Shown piece by piece: positions 6,753 through 15,437 of a stretch of 15,437 bases of DNA. Origin of the DNA: an uncultured Lysobacterales bacterium (GTDB taxonomy: Bacteria; Pseudomonadota; Gammaproteobacteria; Xanthomonadales; SZUA-36). Both the position numbers and the translations under genes were made by a program. The stretch covers positions 1-15,437 of the forward strand of contig CALKKN010000324.1 in NCBI GenBank assembly GCA_937995275.1, written 5' to 3'. The notes under the pieces were generated by a model. The model saw only the letters and a list, made by a program, of their open reading frames with translations, was not told the DNA's origin and made no database searches. Numbering within the stretch: position 1 is the first letter of the stretch; the number at the start of each line of letters is the position of its first letter.

Positions 6753-7862
6753 ATGTCCAGAATGTCAGAAATCCTCGTTTTCTTGTCCCGGGCCGTGGTG
6801 ACGGGGCTCGCGATCGCCTTCCTGGTGGTCTATTTCTGGCCGAGCCTGGCGGAACGCCTCGATGGACGGCAGGCGCGCGAGCCCGAACCGGCCCCGATCG
6901 CACCTGCGTCTTACGCTGACGCGGTCAACCGCGCGGCCCCGGCCGTGGTGAGCATCTACACGCGCGCGCTGCTGCCGCAATCCATGGACCCCGACATCCA
7001 GCGCCGCCTGGGACCCCGTTACCTGTACCGGATGCAGCACGACATGGGGTCAGGCGTCATCGTCAGCGAGGACGGCTACATACTGACCAATCACCATGTC
7101 ATCAACCTGGTGCAGAACATCCGCATCGCCCTGTTTGACGGCCGCATCGTGCCCGCCAGCGTCGTGGGTTCCGACCCGGATACCGATCTCGCGGTGCTCA
7201 AGGTCAAACTGGACGGCCTGTCCCCCGCTCCGCTCGCCGACTCACCGGACGTGCGGGTCGGCGACGTCGTGCTGGCCATCGGCAATTCGCTGGGGCTCAG
7301 CCACACGGTCACCATGGGCATCGTCAGCGCGACGGGCCGTAACGACCTGCGATCTCTGCCGTTCGAGGATTTCATCCAGACCGATGCAGCCATCAACGCG
7401 GGCAACAGCGGCGGCGCCCTGATCAACGCCGACGGCGACCTGATCGGCATCAGCACGCGCCAACTGGGTTCGACGACGGGCGCCCAGAACATCGGCTTCG
7501 CCATTCCCGTGTCGCTGGCGAGAAACGTGATGGAGCAGATCATCGAATACGGCTCGGTCCGCCGGGCCTGGCTGGGCGCCAGCTTCGTGGACATTCGCCC
7601 CACGCTGCAGCCCGATGGCAGCCTGGCCCGGGAAGGCATCGCGGTCGGCTGGGTCGACGAACTCGGACCCGCCTGGAACGCCGGCATTCGCCAAGGCGAC
7701 ATCATACTGGCCATGGACGAAGAGGCCGTGAGCGACGCCAACCAGTTTCAGCTCGCCATTTCGCAACGGGAACCGGGCAGCACCGTGGAACTCGAGGTCA
7801 ACCGGCGCGGCGAAACCTTTCAGACCTATGCGAGCCTGATCCAGCAGCCGCCGCCGGAGTAG
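6753..7862 (+). CDS. degS: DegS/AlgW-type inner-membrane serine protease
   Basis: This 369-residue trypsin-like protease has one N-terminal transmembrane anchor (about 9-29) and no cleavable signal, a protease domain, and a single C-terminal PDZ domain (about 273-358). That layout fits DegS/AlgW rather than DegP or DegQ, which have two PDZ domains. The catalytic triad is His115 in LTNHHVI, Asp145 in DPDTDLAVLK and Ser219 in GNSGGAL. In E. coli and Pseudomonas this enzyme senses unfolded outer-membrane proteins through its PDZ domain and cuts RseA/MucA, releasing sigma-E. ATG 6753 has no strong ribosome-binding site, and ATG 6762 is also possible. It diverges from petA and converges on dcd. 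Confidence 0.88.
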   Translation: MSRMSEILVFLSRAVVTGLAIAFLVVYFWPSLAERLDGRQAREPEPAPIAPASYADAVNRAAPAVVSIYTRALLPQSMDPDIQRRLGPRYLYRMQHDMGSGVIVSEDGYILTNHHVINLVQNIRIALFDGRIVPASVVGSDPDTDLAVLKVKLDGLSPAPLADSPDVRVGDVVLAIGNSLGLSHTVTMGIVSATGRNDLRSLPFEDFIQTDAAINAGNSGGALINADGDLIGISTRQLGSTTGAQNIGFAIPVSLARNVMEQIIEYGSVRRAWLGASFVDIRPTLQPDGSLAREGIAVGWVDELGPAWNAGIRQGDIILAMDEEAVSDANQFQLAISQREPGSTVELEVNRRGETFQTYASLIQQPPPE

Positions 7863-7872
7863 GGACCGGCCC

Positions 7873-7902
7873 GGCCGGGGAGTGCGCGCCGCGCGCCCGG
7901 CC
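7873..7902. terminator. Nested GC-rich hairpin between convergent degS and dcd
   Basis: GGCCGGG (7873-7879) pairs perfectly with CCCGGCC (7896-7902), and the loop itself can fold as GCGC (7884-7887) / GCGC (7891-7894). It fills most of the 46 bases between the two stop codons, so it could end transcripts from both sides. There is no T-tract on either side, which limits confidence. Confidence 0.35.
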
Positions 7903-7908
7903 CGACCC

Positions 7909-8478
7909 TCAGGCGCGGGGCAGGGTCACGCCCGTCTGGCCCTGATACTTGCCGGCACGGTCGGCGTAGGATTGCTCGCACACCTCGTCGGATTCGAAGA
8001 ACAGGAACTGGGCCACGCCCTCGTTGGCGTAGATGCGCGCCGGCAGCGGCGTCGTGTTGGAGAATTCCAACGTAACGTGGCCTTCCCATTCAGGCTCCAG
8101 CGGCGTGACGTTCACGATGATGCCGCAACGCGCATAGGTGGACTTGCCCAGGCAGATCGTCAACACGTTGCGGGGGATGCGGAAATACTCGACGGTGCGT
8201 GCCAGGGCGAACGAATTGGGCGGAATGATGCACACGTCGCCCGCAAAATCGACGAAACTGCTCTCATCGAAATGTTTCGGGTCGACAATCGCCGAATTGA
8301 TATTCGTGAAGATCTTGAAGTCGGGCGCACAACGTACGTCGTAGCCGTAGCTCGAGGTGCCGTAGGACACGCAGCGCCGACCCGGCTCGGATTCGCGGAC
8401 CTGGCCCGGCTCGAAGGGTTCGATCATGCCGTGGGCCGCAGCCATCCGGCGAATCCAGCGGTCAGATTTGATGCTCAA
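7909..8478 (-). CDS. dcd: dCTP deaminase
   Basis: Dcd deaminates dCTP to dUTP, the main route to thymidylate in many gammaproteobacteria. TTG 8478 gives 189 residues and the expected start [20 protein letters not shown] (8491-8485) lies about seven bases upstream. The longer frame opens with another TTG (8493) that coincides with this ribosome-binding site, so it is rejected. GKSTYAR (111-117) is the phosphate-binding motif, and Glu138 in VTLEFSN matches the catalytic Glu138 of E. coli. The C-terminus [12 protein letters not shown] closes over the nucleotide. The sequence is of the Pseudomonas-like subtype rather than the E. coli one. It lies 43 bases downstream of apbC, in the same direction. 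Confidence 0.96.
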   Translation of the reverse strand: MSIKSDRWIRRMAAAHGMIEPFEPGQVRESEPGRRCVSYGTSSYGYDVRCAPDFKIFTNINSAIVDPKHFDESSFVDFAGDVCIIPPNSFALARTVEYFRIPRNVLTICLGKSTYARCGIIVNVTPLEPEWEGHVTLEFSNTTPLPARIYANEGVAQFLFFESDEVCEQSYADRAGKYQGQTGVTLPRA

Positions 8479-8484
8479 TTGCGT

Positions 8485-8491
8485 ATCCTCC
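8485..8491 (-). promoter_or_regulatory. Ribosome-binding site that fixes the dcd TTG start
   Basis: GGAGGAT on the minus strand, six to eight bases before TTG 8478. It is the strongest such site in the window and explains use of a weak start codon. Confidence 0.75.
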
Positions 8492-8521
8492 AAATCGTCC
8501 GCCCCGGCAACCGGCGATGCG

Positions 8522-9610
8522 TCAGGTGTTAAGGATGTTGATCTGCGGCAAACTTCCGGACAGGCTGCGAGGCGTGGCGGAAAGACGCGCGGCCAGGTTA
8601 CGGGCGACGGCGCGATAGCGTGCGGTCAGCTCCGAATCCGGCGCGGACACCACGGTTGGCCGGCCGTGGTCCAGGTCCTCGCGGATCCGCAGGTCCAGCG
8701 GCAATTGCCCCAGCAGGGGCACGCCGTACTGCTCGGCCATCCACGCGCCACCGCCCGACCCGAAAATCGGCTCCTCGTGTCCGCACTGGCCGCAAATGTG
8801 CGTGCTCATGTTCTCGACGATCCCGAGCACCGACATCTCAACCTTGCGAAACATCTGCACCGCCTTGCGCGCGTCCAGCAGGGCTATGTCCTGCGGTGTC
8901 GTTACGACCAGGCAGCCGCTGACCGGCACCCGCTGCGCCAGCGTCAGCTGGATGTCGCCGGTGCCCGGGGGCAGGTCGACCACCAGGTAATCCAGGCTTT
9001 CCCAGTTGGTTTCCGTCAGTAGTTGCTGCAGCGCGGAAGTCACCATCGGCCCCCGCCAGATCATGGGCGTGTCTTCCTCGACCATGAATCCGATCGACAT
9101 GACCTGCAGACCATGCGCCTGCTGCGGCACGATCCGGTTCCCGACGGTCTGTGGCTGCCCCCGGACGCCGAGCATGCGCGGCATGCTCGGTCCGTAGATG
9201 TCGGCGTCCAGCACGCCGACCCGGGCGCCGTCGGCCTGCAGGCCCAGCGCCAGGTTGACCGCGGTCGCGGACTTGCCCACCCCGCCCTTGCCGGACGCCA
9301 CTGCAATGATGTTGCGGATCTGCTCGAGTGGCTTCAGGTCGCCCTGCACCGCATGCGCGACGACCTTCCAGTCGAGGTTGACGACCGCCTTGTCGATCAG
9401 CGCGTCGGCCTCGAGCCGGCCGGCGATGTCCGCCGCGAGTTCTTCCCGGATGCCCTGCAACGGATAGCCGGCGCGCAGGTCCACCGAAACACGGTCCCCG
9501 TCGATGCCCACACCGCGCACCCAGCCGAGGCTGACCAAATCGGCATTCGCGTTGGGATCGTCGATGCCGGCAAGTATTTCGCGGACGTGGGCTTCGGACA
9601 GTCGGGACAT
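8522..9610 (-). CDS. apbC: Mrp/ApbC/NBP35-type P-loop iron-sulfur carrier ATPase
   Basis: ApbC/Mrp proteins bind a 4Fe-4S cluster between subunits and deliver it to target proteins. The 362-residue protein has an N-terminal MIP18/DUF59 domain (about 4-80) and a MinD/NBP35 ATPase domain. The deviant Walker A is [10 protein letters not shown] (106-115), then [10 protein letters not shown] (133-142) and VDLPPGTGD (211-219). The cluster-binding CGQC (Cys273, Cys276) is present. ATG 9610 matches the family start [10 protein letters not shown]; the longer frame from ATG 9655 only adds promoter sequence. No clear ribosome-binding site is seen. It diverges from metG, an arrangement also found in E. 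coli (mrp/metG). Confidence 0.95.
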   Translation of the reverse strand: MSRLSEAHVREILAGIDDPNANADLVSLGWVRGVGIDGDRVSVDLRAGYPLQGIREELAADIAGRLEADALIDKAVVNLDWKVVAHAVQGDLKPLEQIRNIIAVASGKGGVGKSATAVNLALGLQADGARVGVLDADIYGPSMPRMLGVRGQPQTVGNRIVPQQAHGLQVMSIGFMVEEDTPMIWRGPMVTSALQQLLTETNWESLDYLVVDLPPGTGDIQLTLAQRVPVSGCLVVTTPQDIALLDARKAVQMFRKVEMSVLGIVENMSTHICGQCGHEEPIFGSGGGAWMAEQYGVPLLGQLPLDLRIREDLDHGRPTVVSAPDSELTARYRAVARNLAARLSATPRSLSGSLPQINILNT

Positions 9611-9653
9611 GGTTTTCGGGCCTGTAGGCTGCGTAGCTGGTGTCAAACCGCCC

Positions 9654-9682
9654 ATTGTATAGTTTCGGGTGTCGATCGGAAA
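9654..9682 (-). promoter_or_regulatory. Candidate apbC-dcd promoter
   Basis: TACAAT (9659-9654, five of six) with TTTCCG (9682-9677, three of six) at 17 bases. The transcript would start near 9647, about 37 bases before apbC. It is embedded in the 153-base divergent region 9611-9763. Confidence 0.35.
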
Positions 9683-9700
9683 CCACGGTCATGAGATAAT
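9672..9700 (+). promoter_or_regulatory. Candidate metG-rsx promoter
   Basis: GATAAT (9695-9700, five of six to the -10) with TCGATC (9672-9677, three of six) at 17 bases. The leader to metG would be about 57 bases. Its -35 region overlaps that of the apbC promoter on the other strand. The rest of 9611-9763 shows nothing I recognise. Confidence 0.3.
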
Positions 9701-9763
9701 TTGCGATTCTGCGGTGCGGCCGCGTCAGTACGACCGGTCAACCGCGCGACGCCGGCTTTTGCT

Positions 9764-11797
9764 ATGACAGACAAACAACGACAAATACTGGTGACCAGCG
9801 CCCTGCCCTATGCGAACGGCGCGATCCACCTGGGGCACATGCTCGAATACATCCAGACGGACATCTGGGCGCGTTTCCAGCGCGCCCAGGGACACGAGTG
9901 TTACTTCGCCTGGGCAGACGACGCCCACGGCACGCCGGTCATGCTGTGGGCGCGGGCCGAGGGGAAGCCGCCCGAAGAACTCATCGACATGATGAACGAG
10001 GAGCACAAGCAGGACTTCCGGGATTTCGGCATCAGCTTCGACAACTACTCCTCGACCCACAGCGAGTACAACCGCCAGATTGTCGAGCACATCTACCGTC
10101 AGCTGGACGCCGCGGGCCACATCGAGCGCCGCTTCATCAAGCAGCTCTACGACGAGCAGGAGGGCATGTTCCTGCCGGACCGCTTCATTCGCGGCACCTG
10201 CCCCAAGTGCGGCACGCCGGATCAGTATGGCGACAGCTGCGAGTCCTGCGGCAGCACCTATGCGCCGACGGACCTGATCGAACCGCGCTCGGCGGTGTCC
10301 GGCAGTACACCGGTCATGCGGGAGTCGGAGCATTATTTCTTCCGGCTGGCCGATTTCGAAGCGCTGCTCGGGGACTGGACGACATCGGGTGCGCTGCAGC
10401 CGGAGATCGCCAACAAGCTGAAGGAATGGTTCACGGACGGGTTGCGGGACTGGGACATCTCCCGTGACGCCCCGTATTTCGGGTTTCGCATCCCGGGCAC
10501 CGAGGACAAGTACTTTTACGTCTGGGTGGACGCTCCCGTCGGCTACATTGCGAGTTTTCGCGAACTGTGCGAGCGCGAAGGGCTGGACTTCGACGCCTGG
10601 TGGTCGCCGGCATCGACGGCGGAGGTCTACCACTTCATCGGCAAGGACATCGTGTATTTCCACACGCTGTTCTGGCCGGCCATGCTGATGGGGGCAGGCT
10701 TCCGGACGCCGACCGCCGTGTACGCCCACGGCTTTCTGACCGTAGACGGCGCCAAGATGTCGAAGTCGCGCGGCACGTTCATCCGGGGACGAACCTACCT
10801 GGATCACCTGAACCCCGATTACCTGCGGTACTACTTCGCCGCCAAGCTCGGTCCCGGCACCGGCGACATCGACCTGAACCTCGAGGATTTCGTACAGCGG
10901 GTCAATTCGGACGTGGTCGGCAAAGTCGTGAATATCGCCAGCCGCTGCGCGGGTTTTATCCAGCGGCACTTCGGCGGCAGGCTGGCGGACGACTTGCCGC
11001 GGCCGGAACTCTACGCCGATTTCGTCAGCGCCCGGGAGCGGATCGGGGCCGAGTTCGAGGAGCGCAACTACCAGTCCGCGATACGCAGCATCATGGCGCT
11101 GGCCGACGAGGCGAACCGCTACATTGACGATGAAAAACCCTGGCAGCAGATCAAGGAGGGCGGCCGCGAAGCCGAGGTGCACGGCGTCTGCAGCCAGGGC
11201 ATCAACCTGTTTCGGGTGCTGATCACCCTTCTTGCGCCGGTACTGCCGTTCACCGCTGACCGGGCGGCGGCATTCCTGGGCACGCCGGTCGACGACTGGC
11301 AAGCCATTGACGAACCGCTGCTCGGCGCTGCCCTGAACACGTTCCAGCCGTTGCTGACGCGGGTCGATCCCGTCAAGGTCCAGGCCATGGTTGAACATTC
11401 GAAGGAGTCGCTGCAGCCGGCCGCCGCCACCGCCGAAGCCGCGGTGGCAACGGAGGTCGCGGATATCGAACCGGAGATCACCATCGACGACTTCACCCGG
11501 GTCGACCTGCGCGTCGCCCGCATCGTCACGGCTGAGACCGTCGAGGGCGCTGACCGGCTGCTGCGGCTCACGCTGGACATCGGCAACGCGACCCGGGCGG
11601 TCTTCGCGGGTATTCGTTCGGCCTACCAGCCCGCGGAACTCGAGGGCCGGCTGACCGTCATGGTAGCCAACCTGAAGCCCCGCAAGATGCGCTTCGGCGT
11701 GTCGGAAGGCATGGTGCTGGCGGCCGGGCCCGGCGGCAAGGATATCTTCCTGCTCGAGCCCGATGACGGCGCCCAGCCGGGACAGCGGGTCACGTGA
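9764..11797 (+). CDS. metG: Methionyl-tRNA synthetase with C-terminal tRNA-binding domain
   Basis: MetG charges tRNA(Met), including the initiator, with methionine in the cytoplasm. ATG 9764 gives 677 residues, the usual long form, and the start [19 protein letters not shown]; earlier in-frame codons come from the leader. The class I signatures are HLGH (22-25) and KMSKS (331-335). A four-Cys zinc knuckle (Cys146, 149, 159, 162) marks the E. coli-type enzyme. The C-terminal EMAP/Trbp111-type domain begins near residue 570 ([14 protein letters not shown]), giving dimerisation and tRNA binding, after a linker rich in Ala and Glu. Only seven bases separate the stop from rsxA. Confidence 0.98.
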   Translation: MTDKQRQILVTSALPYANGAIHLGHMLEYIQTDIWARFQRAQGHECYFAWADDAHGTPVMLWARAEGKPPEELIDMMNEEHKQDFRDFGISFDNYSSTHSEYNRQIVEHIYRQLDAAGHIERRFIKQLYDEQEGMFLPDRFIRGTCPKCGTPDQYGDSCESCGSTYAPTDLIEPRSAVSGSTPVMRESEHYFFRLADFEALLGDWTTSGALQPEIANKLKEWFTDGLRDWDISRDAPYFGFRIPGTEDKYFYVWVDAPVGYIASFRELCEREGLDFDAWWSPASTAEVYHFIGKDIVYFHTLFWPAMLMGAGFRTPTAVYAHGFLTVDGAKMSKSRGTFIRGRTYLDHLNPDYLRYYFAAKLGPGTGDIDLNLEDFVQRVNSDVVGKVVNIASRCAGFIQRHFGGRLADDLPRPELYADFVSARERIGAEFEERNYQSAIRSIMALADEANRYIDDEKPWQQIKEGGREAEVHGVCSQGINLFRVLITLLAPVLPFTADRAAAFLGTPVDDWQAIDEPLLGAALNTFQPLLTRVDPVKVQAMVEHSKESLQPAAATAEAAVATEVADIEPEITIDDFTRVDLRVARIVTAETVEGADRLLRLTLDIGNATRAVFAGIRSAYQPAELEGRLTVMVANLKPRKMRFGVSEGMVLAAGPGGKDIFLLEPDDGAQPGQRVT

Positions 11798-11804
11798 CGG
11801 GCCG

Positions 11805-12386
11805 TTGACAGAGTACCTGCTCGTTCTGGTCAGTACGGTACTGGCCAATAATTTCGTGTTGGTGCGGTATCTCGGGCTGTGCCCGTTCATGGGCGTGTCC
11901 GGCAAGCTGGAGGGTGCGATCGGCATGTCGGTGGCCACGATGTTCGTGCTGACGGTTTCCTCCGTATCCAGCTACCTGCTGAGCACTTACCTGCTGCGGC
12001 CGTTCGGGCTGGAGTACCTCTCGACGCTCGGCTTCATCCTGGTCATTGCCACGGTGGTGCAACTGACCGAGATGGTCATGCGCAAGAGCAGTCCCCTGCT
12101 GTATCGCGTGCTCGGCATCTTCCTGCCCCTGATTACGACCAACTGCGCCGTTCTGGGCGTAGCGTTGCTGAACGTGCGACAGCAGCACGACCTGCTGCAG
12201 TCGGCGCTGTACGGCTTCGGTGCCGCCACGGGATTCGGACTCGTGCTGGTGGCTTTCGCCGCGATGCGGGAGCGCCTGGCCCATGCCGACGTCCCGCGGC
12301 ATTTCAGAGGTGCGCCGATCGCCCTGATCACGGCCGGGCTGATGGCGCTTGCGTTCATGGGCTTTACCGGGCTGGCGAATCTCTGA
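11805..12386 (+). CDS. rsxA: Rnf/Rsx electron-transport complex subunit A
   Basis: RsxA is a six-helix inner-membrane subunit that, with RsxE, holds an Fe-S centre in the middle of the membrane. TTG 11805 gives exactly 193 residues, the length of E. coli RsxA, and the start M-T-E-Y-L-L aligns with it. [18 protein letters not shown] (14-31) and [18 protein letters not shown] are near-identical family signatures; the Cys in each are the proposed cluster ligands. ATG 11763, inside metG, would add 14 residues without counterpart in the family. The ribosome-binding site before TTG is weak (GACGGG), so translation probably depends on ribosomes finishing metG. Confidence 0.95.
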   Translation: MTEYLLVLVSTVLANNFVLVRYLGLCPFMGVSGKLEGAIGMSVATMFVLTVSSVSSYLLSTYLLRPFGLEYLSTLGFILVIATVVQLTEMVMRKSSPLLYRVLGIFLPLITTNCAVLGVALLNVRQQHDLLQSALYGFGAATGFGLVLVAFAAMRERLAHADVPRHFRGAPIALITAGLMALAFMGFTGLANL

Positions 12387-12399
12387 GGTTGTGTTGATC

Positions 12400-12987
12400 A
12401 TGCTTGACGCAGTTCTGTGGTTCACGCTCCTTGGCGGCCTGTTCGGGCTCGGCCTGGGCTGGGCCGCACGGCGATTCCGCGTCGACTCCGATCCCGTTGT
12501 CGACCGGGTCGACGCCATCCTGCCGCAAACGCAATGCGGTCAGTGCAACTACCCGGGGTGCCGTCCCTACGCCGAGGCCATTGCAGCGGGCGAGGCGGAC
12601 ATCAACCAGTGTCCGCCGGGCGGTGAGGCGGGCATCCGTGCGCTGGCGGAGCTGCTGGGCGTCGAGCCGCTGCCGTTGAATCCCGAGCACGGCAGGGAGC
12701 AGCCGCGCCGGGTGGCCGTCATCGACGAAATCACCTGCATCGGGTGCACGCTGTGCATACAGGCCTGCCCGGTGGACGCGATCGTCGGTGCCTCGAAGCA
12801 GATGCACACGGTGATCGAGGAAGAGTGCACGGGCTGCGATTTGTGCCTGCCGCCCTGCCCCGTCGACTGCATCGAGATGGTCGTCGAAACCCCGTCACCG
12901 GATGAACTTGCCTGGCCCCTGCCGGCGGCCCGGCCGGGAGCGTCGATGTCACCCCCGAGGGCGGCAGCGGGCACCGGAGACCCATGA
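12400..12987 (+). CDS. rsxB: Rnf/Rsx electron-transport complex subunit B (ferredoxin)
   Basis: RsxB is a membrane-anchored poly-ferredoxin that feeds electrons into the complex. ATG 12400 gives 195 residues with an N-terminal helix (about 3-21). The 4Fe-4S domain has CGQCNYPGC and a later Cys (46, 49, 54, 71). Two ferredoxin motifs follow: Cys113-116-119-123 ([16 protein letters not shown]) and Cys143-146-149-153 ([16 protein letters not shown]). The last 25 residues are Pro/Ala-rich. GAGG lies about ten bases upstream of ATG. GTG 12391 would add three residues and is less likely. It overlaps rsxC by four bases. Confidence 0.96.
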   Translation: MLDAVLWFTLLGGLFGLGLGWAARRFRVDSDPVVDRVDAILPQTQCGQCNYPGCRPYAEAIAAGEADINQCPPGGEAGIRALAELLGVEPLPLNPEHGREQPRRVAVIDEITCIGCTLCIQACPVDAIVGASKQMHTVIEEECTGCDLCLPPCPVDCIEMVVETPSPDELAWPLPAARPGASMSPPRAAAGTGDP

Positions 12988-14546
12988 TGCAGCAGGACCC
13001 GTTGGCAATGGCGGCCCAGGCCGGCAAACAGCTTCACAGCTTCCATGGCGGCCTGCGACTGCGTCATAACAAGGCCGTTTCCTGCGAGAGACCGATCATC
13101 CGGGCGGCGCTGCCCGAACGGCTTTTCGTGCCGCTACCCGGGAGAGGCGGCGAATACGGAGAGGCGCTGGTCGCCCCGGGCCAGCGGGTGCGCAAGGGCG
13201 ATCCGATAGCCCGCCCCGGCCGGCGCGGAGGTGGCTGGCTGCACGCCCCGACGTCCGGGGCGGTCGAGGCCATCGCCGACCATCCGGTCAGCCACCCATC
13301 GGGCCGGGACGGTCCCTGCGTCGTGATCACGCCGGACGGTCTCGACGACTGGACGAAACTGAACCCCGTGCACGACTGGCAACAGGCTGAGCCGCCGGTC
13401 CTGCGCCAGGCGATCCGCGAGGCCGGCGTCGTCGGCCTCGGCGGGGCCGTGTTTCCGACCGGCGTAAAGCTCGCCGAAGCCAGCGAGCGCGGCATACACA
13501 CGCTGATCCTGAACGGCGCCGAATGCGAGCCCTACATCAGTTGCGACGAAATGCTCATGCGGGAACAGCCGGGCTCGATCATCCTCGGCGCCCGCATCCT
13601 GCAACGAGCGATCGGCGCGGGGCGCACCATCATTGCGATCGAAGACCAGATGGGCGCGGTGCGGCAGGCCCTCGAACAGGCTCTCCGCGATGCCGGCGCC
13701 CCGGACATCGACATCGTCCAGGTCACGACGATTTATCCGGAGGGCGGCGAAAAGCAGCTGGTTCAGGTGCTCACCGGGCTCGAGGTCCCCGCCGGGGGCC
13801 GCCCGACTGACCTCGGGCTGCTGTGTCAGAACGTGGCGACAGCGACCGCCGCGGCGCGCGCCGTCACCGAGGGCAAACCGCTCGTGGAACGTATCGTAAC
13901 CGTCACCGGGAACGGCGTGCGCAGCCCGCGCAACCTGCTGACGCCCATCGGCACCCCGATTGCCGACCTCGTCGAACAATGCGGCGGCTACGCCCCGGAC
14001 GCGGCACGCCTGGTACTGGGCGGGCCCATGATGGGCTATACCCTGGCGACGGACAGCAACCCGGTCATCAAGGCCGCCAACTGCATCCTGGTGCTGACGG
14101 CCGGTGACATCGAGCCGCCCCAGCCCGAAATGCCCTGCATCCGCTGCGGCGAGTGCGCCCGCGTCTGCCCCGCCCTGCTGCTACCGCAGCAACTGGTCTG
14201 GACTGTCCGCAACGGCCTGTGGGACGAATCGGCCGACTTCGGTCTGTCCGACTGCATTGAGTGCGGCTGCTGTGACTTTGTCTGCCCGAGCCACATTCCG
14301 CTGGTCGAATGGTTCCGCCACGGCAAGCTGCGGCTGCGGCTGCGCGGCGAGGAGCGGCGCCGGGCGGACCTGGCCCGCGAGCGGTTCGAGGCGCGCGAAG
14401 CCCGGCTGGCCAGGATCAAGCAGGAACGCCGCCAGCGCATGGCCGAGAAGAAACGCAGGCTGGCCGATGATCGCGCCCGGCAGGAGGAGATCTCAGCCGC
14501 CGTGGAGCGCGCGCGCACGCGAGACCGAAGCGAGGACGAAACGTGA
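12984..14546 (+). CDS. rsxC: Rnf/Rsx electron-transport complex subunit C
   Basis: RsxC is the peripheral subunit with NADH- and FMN-binding regions and two 4Fe-4S clusters, related to the NADH-binding subunit of complex I. The protein has 520 residues. [12 protein letters not shown] (19-30) starts the barrel-sandwich domain. [13 protein letters not shown] (151-163) and [14 protein letters not shown] (176-189) form the nucleotide and flavin site. Clusters are at Cys385-388-391-395 and Cys424-427-430-434. The C-terminal tail (about 452-511) is a highly charged Arg/Glu helix, likely coiled coil, and much shorter than the Ala-rich extension of E. coli RsxC. GGAGA lies before ATG 12984, which overlaps the rsxB stop as ATGA; ATG 12987 is equally possible. 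Confidence 0.96.
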   Translation: MMQQDPLAMAAQAGKQLHSFHGGLRLRHNKAVSCERPIIRAALPERLFVPLPGRGGEYGEALVAPGQRVRKGDPIARPGRRGGGWLHAPTSGAVEAIADHPVSHPSGRDGPCVVITPDGLDDWTKLNPVHDWQQAEPPVLRQAIREAGVVGLGGAVFPTGVKLAEASERGIHTLILNGAECEPYISCDEMLMREQPGSIILGARILQRAIGAGRTIIAIEDQMGAVRQALEQALRDAGAPDIDIVQVTTIYPEGGEKQLVQVLTGLEVPAGGRPTDLGLLCQNVATATAAARAVTEGKPLVERIVTVTGNGVRSPRNLLTPIGTPIADLVEQCGGYAPDAARLVLGGPMMGYTLATDSNPVIKAANCILVLTAGDIEPPQPEMPCIRCGECARVCPALLLPQQLVWTVRNGLWDESADFGLSDCIECGCCDFVCPSHIPLVEWFRHGKLRLRLRGEERRRADLARERFEAREARLARIKQERRQRMAEKKRRLADDRARQEEISAAVERARTRDRSEDET

Positions 14547-15437
14547 CCCGCCGTTTCGATACCGGCGGGGCACCGCATTTTCCGCCGCAAACGACCGTGC
14601 GCCGGGTCATGGCGCAGGTAATCCTGGCCCTGGTTCCGGCCGTTGCGGCGCATGCCTGGTATTTCGGACCGGGCATTCTGGTACAGATCACGCTGGCGGT
14701 CGGCTTCGCCGTAGCCTTCGAGGCCGCGTCCCTGGCCCTCCGACGCAAGCCCGTCCGGCTGTTCCTGGGCGACTTCAGCGCCATCCTGACAGCCATCCTG
14801 TTCGCGCTCTGCATTCCGCCGCTGGCGCCCTGGTGGATAGCGCTGATCGGCATGTTCTTCGCGATCGTGGTCGCCAAGCACCTGTTCGGAGGTCTGGGCC
14901 ACAATATGTTCAACCCGGCCATGGTCGGTTACGTGGTCGTACTGATCAGTTTTCCCCAGCCCATGACCGCCTGGCTGCCGCCGGCGCCGATCGCGGAATT
15001 CACGCCGGGGCTCGTGGACACGCTGATGGCCATCGGCACCGGGGCGGCGCCGGGAAACCTCACCTGGGACGCCGTCACCGGCGCGACGCCCCTGGACGCG
15101 ATCCGCACCAGCGTGGCAACCGGGCGGATGATTGCCGAAGCTCGCCAGTCGCCGATCTTCGGCGATTTCGGGGGCCTCGGCTGGGAGTGGATCGCCAACT
15201 GGTATGCCCTCGGTGGGCTCTGGCTGCTGTGGCGGCGAATCATTTCCTGGCAGGTGCCGGTCACGATGATCGGGACCGTGCTGGCACTGGGTCTGGCCGC
15301 CTGGCTGGCCGACCCGAGCAGCAATCCCGCCCCGCTGCAGCATGTTTTTTCCGGCGCGCTGATCGTCGGCGCCTTCTTCATCGCCACCGACCCCGTCAGC
15401 GGCTGCACCAGCGCCCGCGGCCGGCTCGTGTTCGGCG
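14543..15437 (+). CDS. rsxD: Rnf/Rsx electron-transport complex subunit D, cut by right edge
   Basis: GTG 14543 overlaps the rsxC stop as GTGA and has GAGGA six bases upstream; about 298 codons are visible before the window ends. Membrane helices alternate with conserved segments: LALCIPPLAPWW (87-98), KHLFGGLGHNMFNPAMVGYV (112-131), and FFIATDPVSG near the right edge. TGATPLD (179-185) is the flavin-attachment motif; Thr182 should carry FMN through a phosphoester bond, as in RnfD and NqrB. RsxD forms part of the ion- or electron-conducting core. The downstream genes rsxG and rsxE are expected beyond the window. Confidence 0.95.
   Translation, partial: MTRRFDTGGAPHFPPQTTVRRVMAQVILALVPAVAAHAWYFGPGILVQITLAVGFAVAFEAASLALRRKPVRLFLGDFSAILTAILFALCIPPLAPWWIALIGMFFAIVVAKHLFGGLGHNMFNPAMVGYVVVLISFPQPMTAWLPPAPIAEFTPGLVDTLMAIGTGAAPGNLTWDAVTGATPLDAIRTSVATGRMIAEARQSPIFGDFGGLGWEWIANWYALGGLWLLWRRIISWQVPVTMIGTVLALGLAAWLADPSSNPAPLQHVFSGALIVGAFFIATDPVSGCTSARGRLVFG

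Noticed and set aside
9725..11938. A 737-codon open frame on the minus strand across metG
   Set aside because: It is fully antisense to a certain metG, its translation has no recognisable domain and an Arg/Asp/Val/Gln-rich bias, and long antisense frames are common at this GC content.
14036..15343. A 435-codon minus-strand frame opposite rsxC and rsxD
   Set aside because: It is a shadow of two rsx genes with intact cluster and flavin motifs.
1..15437. Search by eye for CRISPR arrays, insertion-sequence ends, tRNA genes, phage genes or defence genes
   Set aside because: No direct-repeat arrays, transposase motifs, cloverleaf sequences or unexplained large gaps were found; the window is ordinary core genome.

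Overview
The window looks like core chromosome of a high-GC gammaproteobacterium. Three things support this: the order surE-pcm-nlpD, a bc1 operon (petABC) followed by sspA-sspB, and the cluster dcd / apbC // metG - rsxABCD. These neighbourhoods are known from Pseudomonas-like and Chromatiales-like gammaproteobacteria. I cannot name a genus. Coding density is very high, genes often overlap by 1-4 bases, and I see no mobile element, CRISPR array, tRNA or rRNA.

Layout. Positions 1-1827 (minus) hold surE, pcm and the start of nlpD, a stress-survival and envelope operon that runs off the left edge. Positions 1933-2798 (plus) hold an Smr-domain protein coupled to a small DUF3301 membrane protein. 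Positions 2829-6508 (minus) hold petA-petB-petC (Rieske protein, cytochrome b, cytochrome c1), then sspA and sspB; a GC-rich hairpin separates petC from sspA. Positions 6509-6752 form a divergent control region between petA and a DegS-type protease (6753-7862, plus). Positions 7909-9610 (minus) hold dcd and apbC. Position 9764 onward (plus) holds metG and then rsxA, rsxB, rsxC and the start of rsxD, cut by the right edge.

How the genes work together. PetABC is the quinol:cytochrome c oxidoreductase of the respiratory chain. RsxABCD is the first part of an Rnf/Rsx-type membrane electron-transfer complex, which either pumps ions between ferredoxin and NAD or keeps SoxR reduced. ApbC is a carrier that could serve the Fe-S clusters of both systems. 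SurE, Pcm, NlpD, SspA, SspB and DegS are stress, protein repair or protein quality-control factors. Dcd and MetG serve nucleotide synthesis and translation.

Several starts were moved from the longest reading frame by comparison with family N-termini and by ribosome-binding sites. These include TTG starts for dcd (8478) and rsxA (11805) and a GTG start for sspA (3878). I found no convincing undescribed system. The points most worth a second look are the PVWY form of the Qo motif in cytochrome b, the petC-sspA hairpin, and the join of metG to the rsx genes.
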